Below are positions 9,015-18,680 of a stretch of 38,282 nucleotides of DNA, in pieces. Below the pieces are notes generated by a model. The model was given only the letters and a program-made list of their open reading frames with translations, searched no databases and was not told where the DNA came from. The first letter of the stretch is position 1, and each line of letters opens with the position of its first letter. Both the position numbers and the translations under genes were made by a program. The DNA comes from Candidatus Brocadia sp. WS118. GTDB taxonomy: Bacteria; Planctomycetota; Brocadiia; Brocadiales; Brocadiaceae. The stretch is from assembly GCA_007618135.1 (NCBI GenBank), contig PHFX01000016.1:1-38282 (forward strand). Direction: 5' to 3'.

Positions 9015-11447
9015 TTAATGAAATCCTCCATGTGGAGAACTTTTGGGGGGCATCCCGTGTGGCGCATGCGGAACGGCACCCGAAGGCATTGCTTTCGTTT
9101 CATCAACAGATGTTTGCGGCGCTATTTCTTGAATAACGGTCGTAAAATCCTCTTCTTTTTTTATCAGGGTAGCAACCGATTCTTTATCAACGACATAAAT
9201 ATAATCAGAATCTTTATTTTTTACATAATAGTTGTTAGTATCTTTCTTCTTTCCAAGATAAAGCACGGCATCGCCGCCTTCCAACCCAATGGTAATCATT
9301 GCCTGTGGTTTATCCAGCGAGAATTGCGTCAGGTTTGTTGCTTTATATTGTTCGATGTAACTGCCTTTTAATTCGTCCAGAGTACGGATAAAGTAATCCA
9401 CCTCCCGTCCCTGAACTTCTTTCTGTTCGTTATTTTTTAACTTCCAGACATTGTTTATTTTTTTTAATGAAACGGTCCTTTCATTGTAGTTCAGCGTCAG
9501 CTCTTTCACGTCAGCTCTTTCAAAATTCAGTATTTTGGTTGGTACTAATTCAGCCTCCAGATTTTTAATCTTGGGCCAGGAAAGTTCAAACACGAGATCG
9601 CTGTCAGCAAACATGCCATATGAGCTCACCTTATCACCATCCTTAAGCTTCTTTCCGATAAGCAACGTCCTTGTTTCGACAACTTTTTCTAAAGGTTCCT
9701 TGGGTTTCACCGCAGAATCAGTCTTTTTCTTATCTTCTTCTTCCGCTATTTGCTCCGGAACCTTTTCATACGTGACAGAAACCCGAAGTCCCGGATTATT
9801 CAATCCAAAGGGTTTAAGATCCTTAGGGGCCTGGGCAGCATAGCTGTCTACCTTTAAAAAAGACATGTCCCATATAATCTGATTTATAGCGTTCGTATCT
9901 GCTGTCGTTTGAACAGGTTTTGAGAGTTCCCACTGAAATTGCCCTTCCGCATCTTTTTTGTTTGTTATATCGCATACAAAGGTGCGGTCTGATTTTTCGA
10001 TCACCAGTTTTTTGACCAAATCCTTGTTAAATTCGCTTACCAGCCTGTCGCGGAATCTCAAAAGCGGATTCTCAATCCTGTCATAGAATTCAGCGGTGGG
10101 GGCAGTGTATACCGGGTCTTCTCCCACGCGTTTCACATAACATTTAGTGCCGTCAGGCAACTTGTTCCCCACATAAAATTTAGCCAGTTCCTTGTCTTCC
10201 TCTTTGGTAACGGAAATCTCAAAAACGGGGTTCTTTAAGCCATATACGGCCAAATCCGTAGGTTTATCTGAAATAAAATCTTCTATCTCAAGGGTCTTTA
10301 TCTTTTCAATGAAGTTCTTCACCGTATCCTGGTCTGCATAAATATTGATTGGTTTTGTGAGCTTCCAATCCAGGTCTAAGGACTTTTCGATAGCGATGAG
10401 ATCGCCCGGAGTTTTGATTTCCAATTTGTTTACCCCATAAGTGCCAATCGATTCAAACCTCACTACCTTCCTGTCTCTCAGGTCATTTGGTCTTTTATTC
10501 AAGTCTGCAAGAATAATATCTTTCAGGAAAAATACCGTAGGCTCATCCGCGCGCTTCACATAGATATTATTGTCCAAGGAGTGCCCAAACATGACAGACT
10601 GAGGAACACCTTTCTCCGTAATCGTAACCGTATAGCGGGGAGCATCCAGGCCGAATTTCACCAAATCACCCGATTCCTCGGTAATAAAATCATTACGGTC
10701 AATTTGCAGATTCTTCAACTTGCCCAGGAGATCCTTGACTTTTTCCAAATCTGCCAAATCGTTAACAGGTTCAGAGATTCTCCAGAAATTGCCCTTCCGG
10801 TTACAAACGATGTTATACTCTGCCGTCTTCACTTCTACCTTTTCTACCGCCTCCTTGTCAAAGGAAAACACCCATTTGCTTCTTAAATCAAGGACATTTT
10901 TCGTAATTTTACCAAGAAGGGTTCCCGGCACGACCACCACCTCATCGCTCGCATCGAGTTTTATATATACGTTGTCGCCTGCAGCAAGCTTTTGACCGAC
11001 AAATACCGTATATTTATCTTTCGGCCCCATTATCTGAATTTTATCAGGTTTTGCTGGAATGTCGGTATACATGGAAATGGAGATCTTTGGGGTGTCGAGT
11101 CCATAATCCTTGAGATCGAACGGCTTATCCCCTTCCTGCTTAAACGAGCCCACCTTATTCATAAATTCAAATTCCGAGAGGATGCTGTTGACCTCTGAAT
11201 TATCTGATCGGAGCTTGAGCGGTTCGATGATATGCCAGTAATTATCTTCGCCTTTTTCCAGGACAACCTTGCCACTTTCGTTGTTCAATTCAATCTTCTT
11301 GATCATCGATGCCTTAAAATCAGGAAGCACCTTTTTTTGCAGCCTTTCCCATTCCTCATGAGGCAGTTGTTTTCTTTCATAAAGGAAGATGTACGAAATA
11401 CCGATAGCTGCAACAATTAAAAGGATAATGGTTGTTTTAAGTTTCAT
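9015..11447 (-). CDS. Large membrane-anchored DUF4340 protein with about five tandem repeats
   Basis: DUF4340 proteins accompany GldG-type ABC systems; their biochemical role is unknown. The 810 residues have one N-terminal membrane helix (about 5-23) and a long extracytoplasmic region. A motif of the form (F/Y)-(G/S)-L-(D/N/K)-x-P occurs five times, near residues 114, 264, 400, 544 and 707. Each is followed by a beta strand and a region with IGKKL- or VGNKL-like turns, which indicates five tandem domains. The C-terminus is rich in Pro, His and Gly. A GGAGGA site lies 13 nt upstream of ATG 11447. It is the last gene of the ATPase-permease-GldG-DUF4340 run, 78 nt after the GldG-like gene. Family assignment is good; function is inference. 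Confidence 0.85.
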   Translation of the reverse strand: MKLKTTIILLIVAAIGISYIFLYERKQLPHEEWERLQKKVLPDFKASMIKKIELNNESGKVVLEKGEDNYWHIIEPLKLRSDNSEVNSILSEFEFMNKVGSFKQEGDKPFDLKDYGLDTPKISISMYTDIPAKPDKIQIMGPKDKYTVFVGQKLAAGDNVYIKLDASDEVVVVPGTLLGKITKNVLDLRSKWVFSFDKEAVEKVEVKTAEYNIVCNRKGNFWRISEPVNDLADLEKVKDLLGKLKNLQIDRNDFITEESGDLVKFGLDAPRYTVTITEKGVPQSVMFGHSLDNNIYVKRADEPTVFFLKDIILADLNKRPNDLRDRKVVRFESIGTYGVNKLEIKTPGDLIAIEKSLDLDWKLTKPINIYADQDTVKNFIEKIKTLEIEDFISDKPTDLAVYGLKNPVFEISVTKEEDKELAKFYVGNKLPDGTKCYVKRVGEDPVYTAPTAEFYDRIENPLLRFRDRLVSEFNKDLVKKLVIEKSDRTFVCDITNKKDAEGQFQWELSKPVQTTADTNAINQIIWDMSFLKVDSYAAQAPKDLKPFGLNNPGLRVSVTYEKVPEQIAEEEDKKKTDSAVKPKEPLEKVVETRTLLIGKKLKDGDKVSSYGMFADSDLVFELSWPKIKNLEAELVPTKILNFERADVKELTLNYNERTVSLKKINNVWKLKNNEQKEVQGREVDYFIRTLDELKGSYIEQYKATNLTQFSLDKPQAMITIGLEGGDAVLYLGKKKDTNNYYVKNKDSDYIYVVDKESVATLIKKEEDFTTVIQEIAPQTSVDETKAMPSGAVPHAPHGMPPKSSPHGGFH

Positions 11448-11525
11448 AGCTTAATTCTTTCCTCCAGCTGAGAATATCATGAAATTGAACCGATGGCAAA
11501 TCTTCATTTGTGTGACACTCCTGAA

Positions 11526-13229
11526 TTAACGGCGTCTCTTCCACCAAACGATGCTGCCAATAATAATGGGTATTACCGGAATGCCCGCAATCGATATCCA
11601 GAAGATCACCTTCATTTGAATGGGGCTGATGGTCGCCTTGCGGAAATCAGGCGGCTTGGCGGATATCCCCAGTTGCGTTTCCTTTTTGGCTAACCAATTA
11701 ATGGAATTGCGAAATAAGTCCGTGTTTCCAGGATTTTCTATATATTCATTCGTGGCAAAATTTACGTCTCCAAAGACCACCAATTGTGCACCCTGCGGTT
11801 TCGCCGCCGGGTCATTCGCCATAGCCGGATGTGACTGGGTAACAGACTTTGGCAATTCCTTTACCCGCGAAGCTACTGCCAGAGACACCGGTCCCTGCAC
11901 ATCGGTGTCTATATTATACTCAGGTTTTTTCCACTGGAGATTTGCAACATCAATCTCCCCCCACGACCCTTCGGGCGCACGCATAAGCACAGTTGCCTGA
12001 TAGGGCATCTGGTCATTTGGCGGTGAAGCGTCTACAGGACACGCCCCAAAGATAATCGTATTATACGTCTTCAGATCATTGGTAATCGGGTGGTCTTCGG
12101 CATATTCATCCTTGCCCACATAGATTTCCGCAACAGTTTGTATACCAAAAAGAGGCATATTAACTTTGTTGTAGACTACAACATCATCACGGACTGCAAT
12201 GCCGTATTCCGGCAAAAGGGTCTTAAATCCCGTGGGGGCATTCGGGCTCAGCGCTGGTTCCAGCATAAGCAAAAGCTTGCCCCTGTTTTCAAGATAGTTG
12301 CGAATAATATTCAATTCTTCCGTCAGATATGCCTTCGTCGGTCCTGCAACCACGAGCACTTCGCAATCATCAGGGATTTTCTTTGCGGTCAGAATATCGA
12401 GGGGAGCCACACGGCAATTGTCCCTTTTGAGGGCATTGGCAATTCCGGAAATTCCCCCGCGGTCAAAATCTTCAAACTGCCGTTCTCCATGGCCGGTAAC
12501 AAAGTAAATGGCCGTCTGCTTCTCCTGGGTAACGTTAAGAATTGCCTCCGTGAACGCCTCTTCTCCCTTAAACTTAAAAGGATACTGTCTTTCTATCACT
12601 TCACTCTGCTGGACATGCTTGCTGTACTCACCACATTCAAACACCACCGTATTGAGTTGAAGATCACTGATATTGAGACGTTTCGCCAGCTCTTCAACCT
12701 TGGTACGATTCCTTAACGGATCGACACTTTCCACTTTAATCTTGTCCGTGTGGTAGGCATATTCCTTCAGGATATCCATGATTTGTTCATAAAACATCTC
12801 ACCCTGATTAAAGAGGGTCGTAATGACAATGGGTTTTTCCAGATTTTTGAGTATGTTTTTGGTTTTGGATGAAAGGGAATATTTGCCGGTAACGGTAAGG
12901 TCGAAACGTTCGTAGTGCCGGTTATTGAGAAATCCGACTACGGCAAAAATGCATGCCGCAAAGATGGACATGATAGCGACATTGGTGCCAACCAGCGCCT
13001 TTCTCTTGGACGCCTCGGTTGAAAACCAATTTTTCCTAACGGCCGCTACAGAACTAAATCCAATAATAACAGCTCCGCCAACACCCATGGGAATAAGAGA
13101 TGAAATCCCCCACGAATCAAAGATCCTTGATACGCCAAAGCCTGCCACAACCGCAATGATTCCGGCCAGGATAATATATCCGCTCACCTGTTCAAACCAA
13201 TCGTTCTTTTTTTTATTCAAAGCGCTCAT
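11526..13229 (-). CDS. GldG-like ABC-system membrane protein (intrinsically associated periplasmic domain)
   Basis: This is the GldG-type partner of an ABC exporter of the kind first described in gliding Bacteroidetes; the substrate is unknown. With the start at 13229 it has 567 residues. There are three membrane helices near the N-terminus (about 14-34, 42-64, 79-100), then a large extracytoplasmic ABC-type-transport-aux domain, and one C-terminal helix (about 542-560) ending in KRRR. I chose ATG 13229 because AGGAG lies 6 nt upstream and the start overlaps the permease stop as ATGA, which indicates translational coupling. The longer frame to 13343 would run deep into the permease gene and has no ribosome-binding site. 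Confidence 0.85.
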   Translation of the reverse strand: MSALNKKKNDWFEQVSGYIILAGIIAVVAGFGVSRIFDSWGISSLIPMGVGGAVIIGFSSVAAVRKNWFSTEASKRKALVGTNVAIMSIFAACIFAVVGFLNNRHYERFDLTVTGKYSLSSKTKNILKNLEKPIVITTLFNQGEMFYEQIMDILKEYAYHTDKIKVESVDPLRNRTKVEELAKRLNISDLQLNTVVFECGEYSKHVQQSEVIERQYPFKFKGEEAFTEAILNVTQEKQTAIYFVTGHGERQFEDFDRGGISGIANALKRDNCRVAPLDILTAKKIPDDCEVLVVAGPTKAYLTEELNIIRNYLENRGKLLLMLEPALSPNAPTGFKTLLPEYGIAVRDDVVVYNKVNMPLFGIQTVAEIYVGKDEYAEDHPITNDLKTYNTIIFGACPVDASPPNDQMPYQATVLMRAPEGSWGEIDVANLQWKKPEYNIDTDVQGPVSLAVASRVKELPKSVTQSHPAMANDPAAKPQGAQLVVFGDVNFATNEYIENPGNTDLFRNSINWLAKKETQLGISAKPPDFRKATISPIQMKVIFWISIAGIPVIPIIIGSIVWWKRRR

Positions 13230-13936
13230 CTCCATCTCCTGCTCTCGACAATGCGTACAACAATAAATATGAGTAATGCAGTAAAGCTGACGTAGTAAAT
13301 TACATCCCTGGTATCGATAATCCCTTTGGTAAAGGTATCCCAATGATCATAGGTGCCAATATATCTGAGTGCATTGTAAAACCATCCTTCATGGTCGGCG
13401 CTTGCCAACCCAATCACCAGCAGGATAAGCAGGGCGACAATTCCGATAACCGCCGCGACAATTTGATTTTTCGTGATGGCAGACACTAGCAAACCAATAG
13501 AAATGAACAGCCCGCCCATTAAGATCAGTCCGGTATAACTGGCGATAATTGCACCGTAATCAGGATTCCCTACCCATGCAAGGAATATGATATAAAAAGC
13601 GGTTGGCGCAATCATGACGTTATACAGCGCCCATGCCGCCAGGAATTTTCCAAACACCACTTCAAAATCGGTAACAGGTGCTGTCATCAGGGGTTCAATT
13701 GTCCCTGTCTTGTTTTCTTCTGCCATTAACCGCATGGTAATAACAGGAGTCAGGATGGATAGAATAAACTGCGTATAGGCAAGACTATACCGCAACGTAG
13801 ATTCCTGGGTTATCCCGAGCATAATGGAAAAGAAATAACCGGAAAAAACCGTAAATACCGCGATAACAACGTATGCAATCGGCGATAGAAAATATGCGTT
13901 AACCTCTCTGTGAAATATGGTACCTACACTCGTCAT
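13226..13936 (-). CDS. ABC-2 type permease (GldF-like)
   Basis: This is the membrane subunit of the ABC system: 236 residues with about six hydrophobic helices. The ABC-2 signature region, RLMAEENKTGTIEPLMTAPV (about 78-97), is typical of GldF/NosY-type permeases. It starts directly after the ATPase stop codon (no intervening base) and its stop overlaps the GldG-like start by 4 nt. The three products almost certainly form one complex. The substrate cannot be deduced from sequence. Confidence 0.9.
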   Translation of the reverse strand: MTSVGTIFHREVNAYFLSPIAYVVIAVFTVFSGYFFSIMLGITQESTLRYSLAYTQFILSILTPVITMRLMAEENKTGTIEPLMTAPVTDFEVVFGKFLAAWALYNVMIAPTAFYIIFLAWVGNPDYGAIIASYTGLILMGGLFISIGLLVSAITKNQIVAAVIGIVALLILLVIGLASADHEGWFYNALRYIGTYDHWDTFTKGIIDTRDVIYYVSFTALLIFIVVRIVESRRWR

Positions 13937-14890
13937 TTATACCGCTACCTCCTGTTCATGGTGTTCCTGCGTAGTAATCTGATGGAATATTTCTTCCAGG
14001 GTAATAGGCGTCTGTTTCATCTCCCGAATAACGCCATTATTTTTTACAATGCTCGTAAAGACATCTTCACGAATGTCCATACCTCTTTCTGCCTCTACGT
14101 TAAAATTGCTCAATTCACCCTTCTCGTGCCATACGACCTTTTTTACGCCTCTGATGCCGGACAGGGCGTTCTTAATTTTTTCACCAGCGCCACGCACCTC
14201 CAGGGTAATATTGTTGCCGCTTCTCAGCTGGACTGCTAAATTCGAAGGCGTGTCCATAGCGACTATTTTGCCCCTGTTAATAATAATGACACGACCGCAG
14301 AGCATTTCGACTTCGGGGAGAATATGGGTAGAAAGCAATATGGTATGTTTTTCACCGAGTTCTTTGATGAGCTGTCTGACTTGTCGGATTTGATTGGGGT
14401 CAAGCCCGATTGTTGGCTCATCGAGAATGAGAATTTTGGGGTCATGGACAAGGGTATCAGCCAGACCCACCCGCTGCCGGTAACCCTTGGATAAGGTGCC
14501 GATAATTTGATTCTGCACATCAGCAATCCTGCATTTCTCAATACATTCGCCAATCTTTACTTTACGTTCACGGTAGGGCAACTTCTTCAGTTTCGCACGG
14601 AAAGAAAGATATTCCTTCACCCGCATTTCAGGATACAAGGGTACGTTTTCCGGCAAATACCCGATGTTCTTTCGGACGCTGATCGAATCACGGAAGACAT
14701 CGTAACCGGCCACGGTGGCAGTCCCGGAAGTCGCCGGCATGTAACAGGTAAGGATGCGCATGGTCGTTGTCTTGCCCGCACCGTTCGGTCCCAGAAGCCC
14801 TAAAATTTCACCCTGTTTTACTTCAAATGAGATGTGATCTACTGCGTATACGTCCGCATAACGTTTTGCTAAATGGTCAACTTTAATCAT
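13937..14890 (-). CDS. ABC transporter ATPase (GldA-like)
   Basis: This is the nucleotide-binding subunit of the same transporter. In 317 residues, Walker A GPNGAGKTTT is at about 34-43, the signature LSKGYRQRVGLA at about 133-144, and Walker B ILILDEPTIGLDP at about 152-164. A C-terminal extension of about 90 residues is typical of ABC-2/GldA ATPases. It is the promoter-proximal gene of a four-gene minus-strand operon. A GGGGGAG stretch lies about 11 nt upstream of ATG 14890. Confidence 0.93.
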   Translation of the reverse strand: MIKVDHLAKRYADVYAVDHISFEVKQGEILGLLGPNGAGKTTTMRILTCYMPATSGTATVAGYDVFRDSISVRKNIGYLPENVPLYPEMRVKEYLSFRAKLKKLPYRERKVKIGECIEKCRIADVQNQIIGTLSKGYRQRVGLADTLVHDPKILILDEPTIGLDPNQIRQVRQLIKELGEKHTILLSTHILPEVEMLCGRVIIINRGKIVAMDTPSNLAVQLRSGNNITLEVRGAGEKIKNALSGIRGVKKVVWHEKGELSNFNVEAERGMDIREDVFTSIVKNNGVIREMKQTPITLEEIFHQITTQEHHEQEVAV

Positions 14891-15243
14891 GTATACAAAA
14901 CTCCCCCTTTTAGAATGATATCTTTTTGTTTTTTACTTTAAGCGAGTTTTAGCCATTTCTCATAAAATAACCTATTCAAAATACCCACATGGTGAATGGA
15001 TTGCAACTCCACTCCCCAAACGTCACCTCTTACCATCCTTACCATCATACATCCATTTGAAAAGTTCTGAAACAGGGAACTGAGGTTTGAGATTTGATGC
15101 AATATTCAAGGCAGGCGGTTGAGCATGCAGGACGGCAAATAAAGATTTTCGTTAACTACAATAATACCCTGACCCGATATAATATATCCCCCTATTTCCA
15201 TATTATAGAGAATTAGCAATAAACAATCTGCACCATAGGCGAC
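14891..15243. other. 353-nt intergenic gap, no gene seen
   Basis: This region lies between the ABC ATPase start and the stop of the omega-subunit gene. No reading frame with coding character, no RNA fold and no matched promoter hexamers were found by eye. It must hold the operon promoter for the ABC genes, but I cannot place it. Confidence 0.4.
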
Positions 15244-15504
15244 TTACGCTTTACCAGCACCCTCCAACGGGCCTTCCGTCTTTTTCGATTCTAAAACTTT
15301 CGTCTCCCGTTCACCGCCTTCACGCAATTTAATCTTCGATTGCATAAGTTCCAAAAATGATATTCTCACAGGGTCATCAGTATCGGCTACAACAAGAACG
15401 GGTGACTTTCTTATGATTTGCCTTGCCCTGCTTATAATCAACGTTGTAAGCCGCAATGAACCACCAACCTGTTTTGCAAGTTCGTCGATATTTTTAAAAA
15501 TCAT
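15244..15504 (-). CDS. rpoZ: RNA polymerase omega subunit-like protein
   Basis: Omega helps RNA polymerase assembly and, in some bacteria, ppGpp sensing. The 86-residue protein begins with an LAKQVGGSLRLTTLIISRAR segment that matches the conserved N-terminal helix pattern of RpoZ (VGGRFKLT-like). A region resembling DPVRISFLELMQSKI follows, and then a charged tail ending in Gly/Ala. AGGTG lies 6 nt upstream of ATG 15504. It stands alone between the ABC operon and cysK. Omega is divergent, so a different small regulator is possible. Confidence 0.7.
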   Translation of the reverse strand: MIFKNIDELAKQVGGSLRLTTLIISRARQIIRKSPVLVVADTDDPVRISFLELMQSKIKLREGGERETKVLESKKTEGPLEGAGKA

Positions 15505-15793
15505 TTTAACACCTACGATAAGAATTATGTTCCCAAAAATAAAAATGATTCCAGAAAGTTGTGTTGCCCAGACTTTCGGGAAGCAATCAAATCATAAAAA
15601 TCATTCTATAGAAAACCCATAAACAAGTATAAACCGAAAATTCATATACTATAGATAAATTCTTCTTTGTCAAGGAAAATTGAACCTTTAAAAATTCCTT
15701 GAGAAATAACTTCTCACTATGATAGTATATGTGCTTTGAATTATGTAACGAAAAAAGACTTGCTTTCTGTCAGAATCTGATTAAGGAGAAATT

Positions 15794-16723
15794 ATGGCAA
15801 GAATATATGAAGATATTACGAAAACGATTGGCGATACTCCCTTGGTTAAGTTAAATAATATCACAAAAGGATTAGGGTCTACCATAGTAGCCAAGATGGA
15901 ATCTTTTAATCCCCTGGGCAGTGTAAAGGACCGCATCGGGATCGCAATGATTGAATCCGCGGAAAAGACGGGTTTGATCGATAAAAATACCACCATTATA
16001 GAACCGACTTCAGGTAACACGGGCATCGCATTGGCATTTGTGGCTGCTGCAAGGGGCTACAAACTGATTTTAACGATGCCGGACACCATGAGTGTAGAAC
16101 GCAGGGACCTGCTGAAGGCATTTGGCGCAGAGATCGTACTGACACCGGGCTCCGAAGGAATGAAGGGCGCCATTAACAAGGCAGAAGAATTACTGAAGAA
16201 TACCCCTAATTCTTTTATGCCGCAACAATTCAAAAATCCTGCAAACCCGGAGATACACCGCAAAACAACGGCCGAGGAGATATGGAATGATACTGATGGT
16301 AAAATCGATATCTTTGTCGGAGGGGTAGGCACGGGTGGAACGATTACCGGTGTTGGCGAGATCATTAAGCAACGGAAGCCCTCACTGAAGGTTATCGCCG
16401 TTGAGCCAGCCGATTCACCGGTGCTTTCCGGCGGGAAACCAGGCCCCCATAAGATTCAGGGACTCGGCGCGGGATTTGTCCCGGACATCCTCAATATGAA
16501 GGTAGTCGATGAAATTATTCCCGTAAAGAATGAAGAGTCGTTTGCTGCATCCAGACAACTGGCCAGGCAGGAAGGAATTCTGGCAGGCATTTCTTCAGGG
16601 GCCGCAACCCACGCTGCGCTCCTGGTAGCAACAAGGCCAGAGAACAAAGGAAAACTCATCGTCGTTGTGCTTCCCGATACGGGGGAACGGTATCTGTCCA
16701 CCGTCTTATTTAAGGAATTTTAA
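15794..16723 (+). CDS. cysK: Cysteine synthase (O-acetylserine sulfhydrylase)
   Basis: It makes L-cysteine from O-acetylserine and sulfide with pyridoxal phosphate. The 309 residues are full length for CysK. Lys45 in NPLGSVKDR is the Schiff-base lysine. EPTSGNTG (about 75) is the substrate loop, [10 protein letters not shown] (about 177) binds the PLP phosphate, and SSGAA lies near 268. An AAGGAGA site 6 nt before ATG 15794 fixes the start. The stop overlaps the cysE start by one base (TAATG), so the two enzymes, which form the cysteine synthase complex in many bacteria, are translationally coupled. Confidence 0.96.
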   Translation: MARIYEDITKTIGDTPLVKLNNITKGLGSTIVAKMESFNPLGSVKDRIGIAMIESAEKTGLIDKNTTIIEPTSGNTGIALAFVAAARGYKLILTMPDTMSVERRDLLKAFGAEIVLTPGSEGMKGAINKAEELLKNTPNSFMPQQFKNPANPEIHRKTTAEEIWNDTDGKIDIFVGGVGTGGTITGVGEIIKQRKPSLKVIAVEPADSPVLSGGKPGPHKIQGLGAGFVPDILNMKVVDEIIPVKNEESFAASRQLARQEGILAGISSGAATHAALLVATRPENKGKLIVVVLPDTGERYLSTVLFKEF

Positions 16724-17460
16724 TGTTTGAACGCATGCGTGAGGATATAGATGTCGCCTTTCACAATGACCCGGCTGCACGGAGTAAATTTGAAGTACTG
16801 TTATGTTATCCGGGCATTCACGCTTTATGGCTGCATCGGATATCCCATTACCTCTGGACAATAGGATGGATTATCTTATCGCGTTTCATTTCGCATATAA
16901 ACCGGTTTTTGACGGGAGTTGAAATACATCCTGCCGCCCAGATAGGACGGGGCGTATTCATCGACCACGGTATGGGTGTCGTGATTGGCGAAACAGCGGT
17001 AATCGGCGATGGATGTCTCCTTTACAAAGGGGTTGTCCTCGGTGGCACAACTATTGAAAAGGTAAAAAGGCATCCCAATCTGGGCAAAAAGGTCGTCGTA
17101 GGTTCAAACGCCTGCATTCTAGGAAATATCACGATAGGAGATTACGCACGGATTGGTTCCGGCTCTGTTGTGACCAAAGACGTACCACCTCATGCAACCG
17201 TCGTTGGTGTGCCGGGGCGGATTATAAAACAACGGAAAAAAGAAGAACAAGAAACCATGCTGGATCATGGGCAGCTGCCTGACCCTATTGCCGAGGCAAT
17301 CATGACGGTATTAAAAGAAAATAGTAAACTGAAACTGCGGGTTAAAAAACTGGAAAGCGCGTTAAACCTTTCAAGTGAGGCGGACGACGCTGCTTCCGAA
17401 ACAGAGTCAGAAATAATGACGATATTCATGAAAAATTATAAGGACGGAGACGGAATTTAG
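16723..17460 (+). CDS. cysE: Serine O-acetyltransferase
   Basis: It acetylates L-serine with acetyl-CoA, the step before CysK. The 245-residue protein has an N-terminal helical part with the [16 protein letters not shown] signature (about 30-45), then a left-handed beta-helix of hexapeptide repeats (about 67-170). [10 protein letters not shown] at 81-90 includes the likely catalytic His82. The length fits the short EpsC-type CysE. The C-terminal tail beyond 180 is charged and helical, unlike the short Ile-ending tail of E. coli CysE that docks into CysK, so complex formation is uncertain. Confidence 0.95.
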   Translation: MFERMREDIDVAFHNDPAARSKFEVLLCYPGIHALWLHRISHYLWTIGWIILSRFISHINRFLTGVEIHPAAQIGRGVFIDHGMGVVIGETAVIGDGCLLYKGVVLGGTTIEKVKRHPNLGKKVVVGSNACILGNITIGDYARIGSGSVVTKDVPPHATVVGVPGRIIKQRKKEEQETMLDHGQLPDPIAEAIMTVLKENSKLKLRVKKLESALNLSSEADDAASETESEIMTIFMKNYKDGDGI

Positions 17461-17738
17461 GCTCTTGCCGGTAAAGCTCCCATACGGTATGAAGAGCAGT
17501 CTTGCAATCCCAAATTACAACAAAGAAATGTAAATGCCGGGAAGGGCAATTTGAAATTTATTGGGGATTTGGATTTTGTGGTCTGGAATTTACCTTATAC
17601 ACCGCTTTGGTTCATGTTGTTCCGGGTTATGACATACTCATTCAACCATCAAAAATCTCTGTTTTTTCTGAGAGCCAAGAAAACCTGAGAAGACTATGAG
17701 ATAATTTTCTGCATTTTTTAAAAAGGAGGATAAAAATC
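17461..17738. other. Intergenic region with hairpin and degenerate repeat-like DNA
   Basis: Directly after the cysE stop, GCTCTT (17461-17466) can pair with AAGAGC (17491-17496), with an inner CCGGTA/TACGG match. No T-run follows, so it is a weak terminator at best. The following ~150 nt (about 17530-17600) is rich in repeated GGATTTG/GGAATTT-like words that resemble the heptamer repeats elsewhere in the window. A 65-residue frame here looks non-coding. Confidence 0.35.
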
Positions 17739-18536
17739 GTGGATTGGGGAATAAAAAATCGCTTGTCTCAACTTATTAAGCCAAACGGCCGATGTATGTA
17801 CTTGCCGATAGATCATGGATATTTTCAGGGCCCTACTTCAAAGCTGGAAAGGCCTGGCGAAACGATTAAACCGATCATTGATTATGCCGATGCGCTTTTC
17901 TGCACCCGCGGCGTATTGCGTTCTTGCATAAGTCCCGAAAACAGCAAACCTGTCATCCTCAGGGTATCGGGCGGCACCAGCATGGTGGGCAAAGATCTTG
18001 CCAATGAAGGGCTAACGACCTCTATGGAAGAAGTTATTCGTCTGAATGCATCCGGGGTTGGCATTTCTGTCTTTATTGGCAGCGATTACGAAAAAGAAAC
18101 CCTCCTCAACTTGTCAAAACTGGTTGATGAAGCGGAACGATATGGCATTCCCGTAATGGCCGTTACCGCAGTGGGAAGGGAAATGGAAAAACGGGATGCC
18201 CGCTATCTCGCGCTCTGCTGCCGCATTGCAGCCGAATTGGGCGCCCGCGTAGTAAAGACCTACTGGTGTGAAGATTTTGAAAAGGTCACGAACGGTTGCC
18301 CGGTGCCGGTCGTTATGGCCGGCGGCCCAAAAACAAATTCAGATACGGAGGTGTTTGAGTTTGTTCACGATGGTATGAAAAAAGGTGCAATCGGTGTAAA
18401 CCTGGGCAGAAATATCTGGCAAAACGAAAATCCGGTAGCCATGATCAGGGCATTGCGCGCCATCATCCATGAAAATGCAACCGTGAAACAGGCCAACGAC
18501 CTGTTTACCACCGTAAAGAACGAAAAGAAAAAATAG
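17739..18536 (+). CDS. LsrF-like class I aldolase/thiolase (DhnA family)
   Basis: This TIM-barrel Schiff-base enzyme resembles E. coli LsrF, the 3-hydroxy-5-phosphonooxypentane-2,4-dione thiolase of autoinducer-2 breakdown. Segments shared with LsrF as I remember it are DWG near the start, DHGYFQGPT (25-33), CTRGVLRS (55-62), the Schiff-base Lys173 in VVKTYW, GCPVPVVMAGG and the phosphate-binding GRNIWQ. The start is GTG 17739, fixed by AAGGAGG about 9 nt upstream; with 265 residues it lacks the first ~25 residues of E. coli LsrF. No other lsr gene is nearby; a zinc dehydrogenase follows. The true substrate is uncertain. Confidence 0.85.
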   Translation: MDWGIKNRLSQLIKPNGRCMYLPIDHGYFQGPTSKLERPGETIKPIIDYADALFCTRGVLRSCISPENSKPVILRVSGGTSMVGKDLANEGLTTSMEEVIRLNASGVGISVFIGSDYEKETLLNLSKLVDEAERYGIPVMAVTAVGREMEKRDARYLALCCRIAAELGARVVKTYWCEDFEKVTNGCPVPVVMAGGPKTNSDTEVFEFVHDGMKKGAIGVNLGRNIWQNENPVAMIRALRAIIHENATVKQANDLFTTVKNEKKK

Positions 18537-18680
18537 TTTCAAATTGCGGATAACGCAAAGGAGATGAAAGGGAAAGGTTGGAAATCTCAACTTCTCAGCT
18601 TCTCAATTTCCCAACTTCATGATTCCCGCGCTCTCTGCTGTGAACAAACTTTTACTGAGAATTCAATGGGGAAAAATACT

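Noticed and set aside
12090-12716. Open frame of 208 codons opposite the GldG-like gene
   Set aside because: It is a shadow of a conserved gene; its translation is Cys/Phe/Arg-rich without domain character.
13230-13343. N-terminal extension of the GldG-like protein
   Set aside because: It would overlap the permease gene by more than 100 nt. ATG 13229 has a good ribosome-binding site and an ATGA overlap.
17502-17699. Open frame of 65 codons between cysE and the LsrF-like gene
   Set aside because: No ribosome-binding site, and the DNA looks like degenerate short-word repeats.
18564-18680. N-terminal extension of the zinc dehydrogenase
   Set aside because: It reads through CTTCTCAGCTTCTC-like low-complexity intergenic DNA; the family starts at the later Met with GGGG 9 nt upstream.
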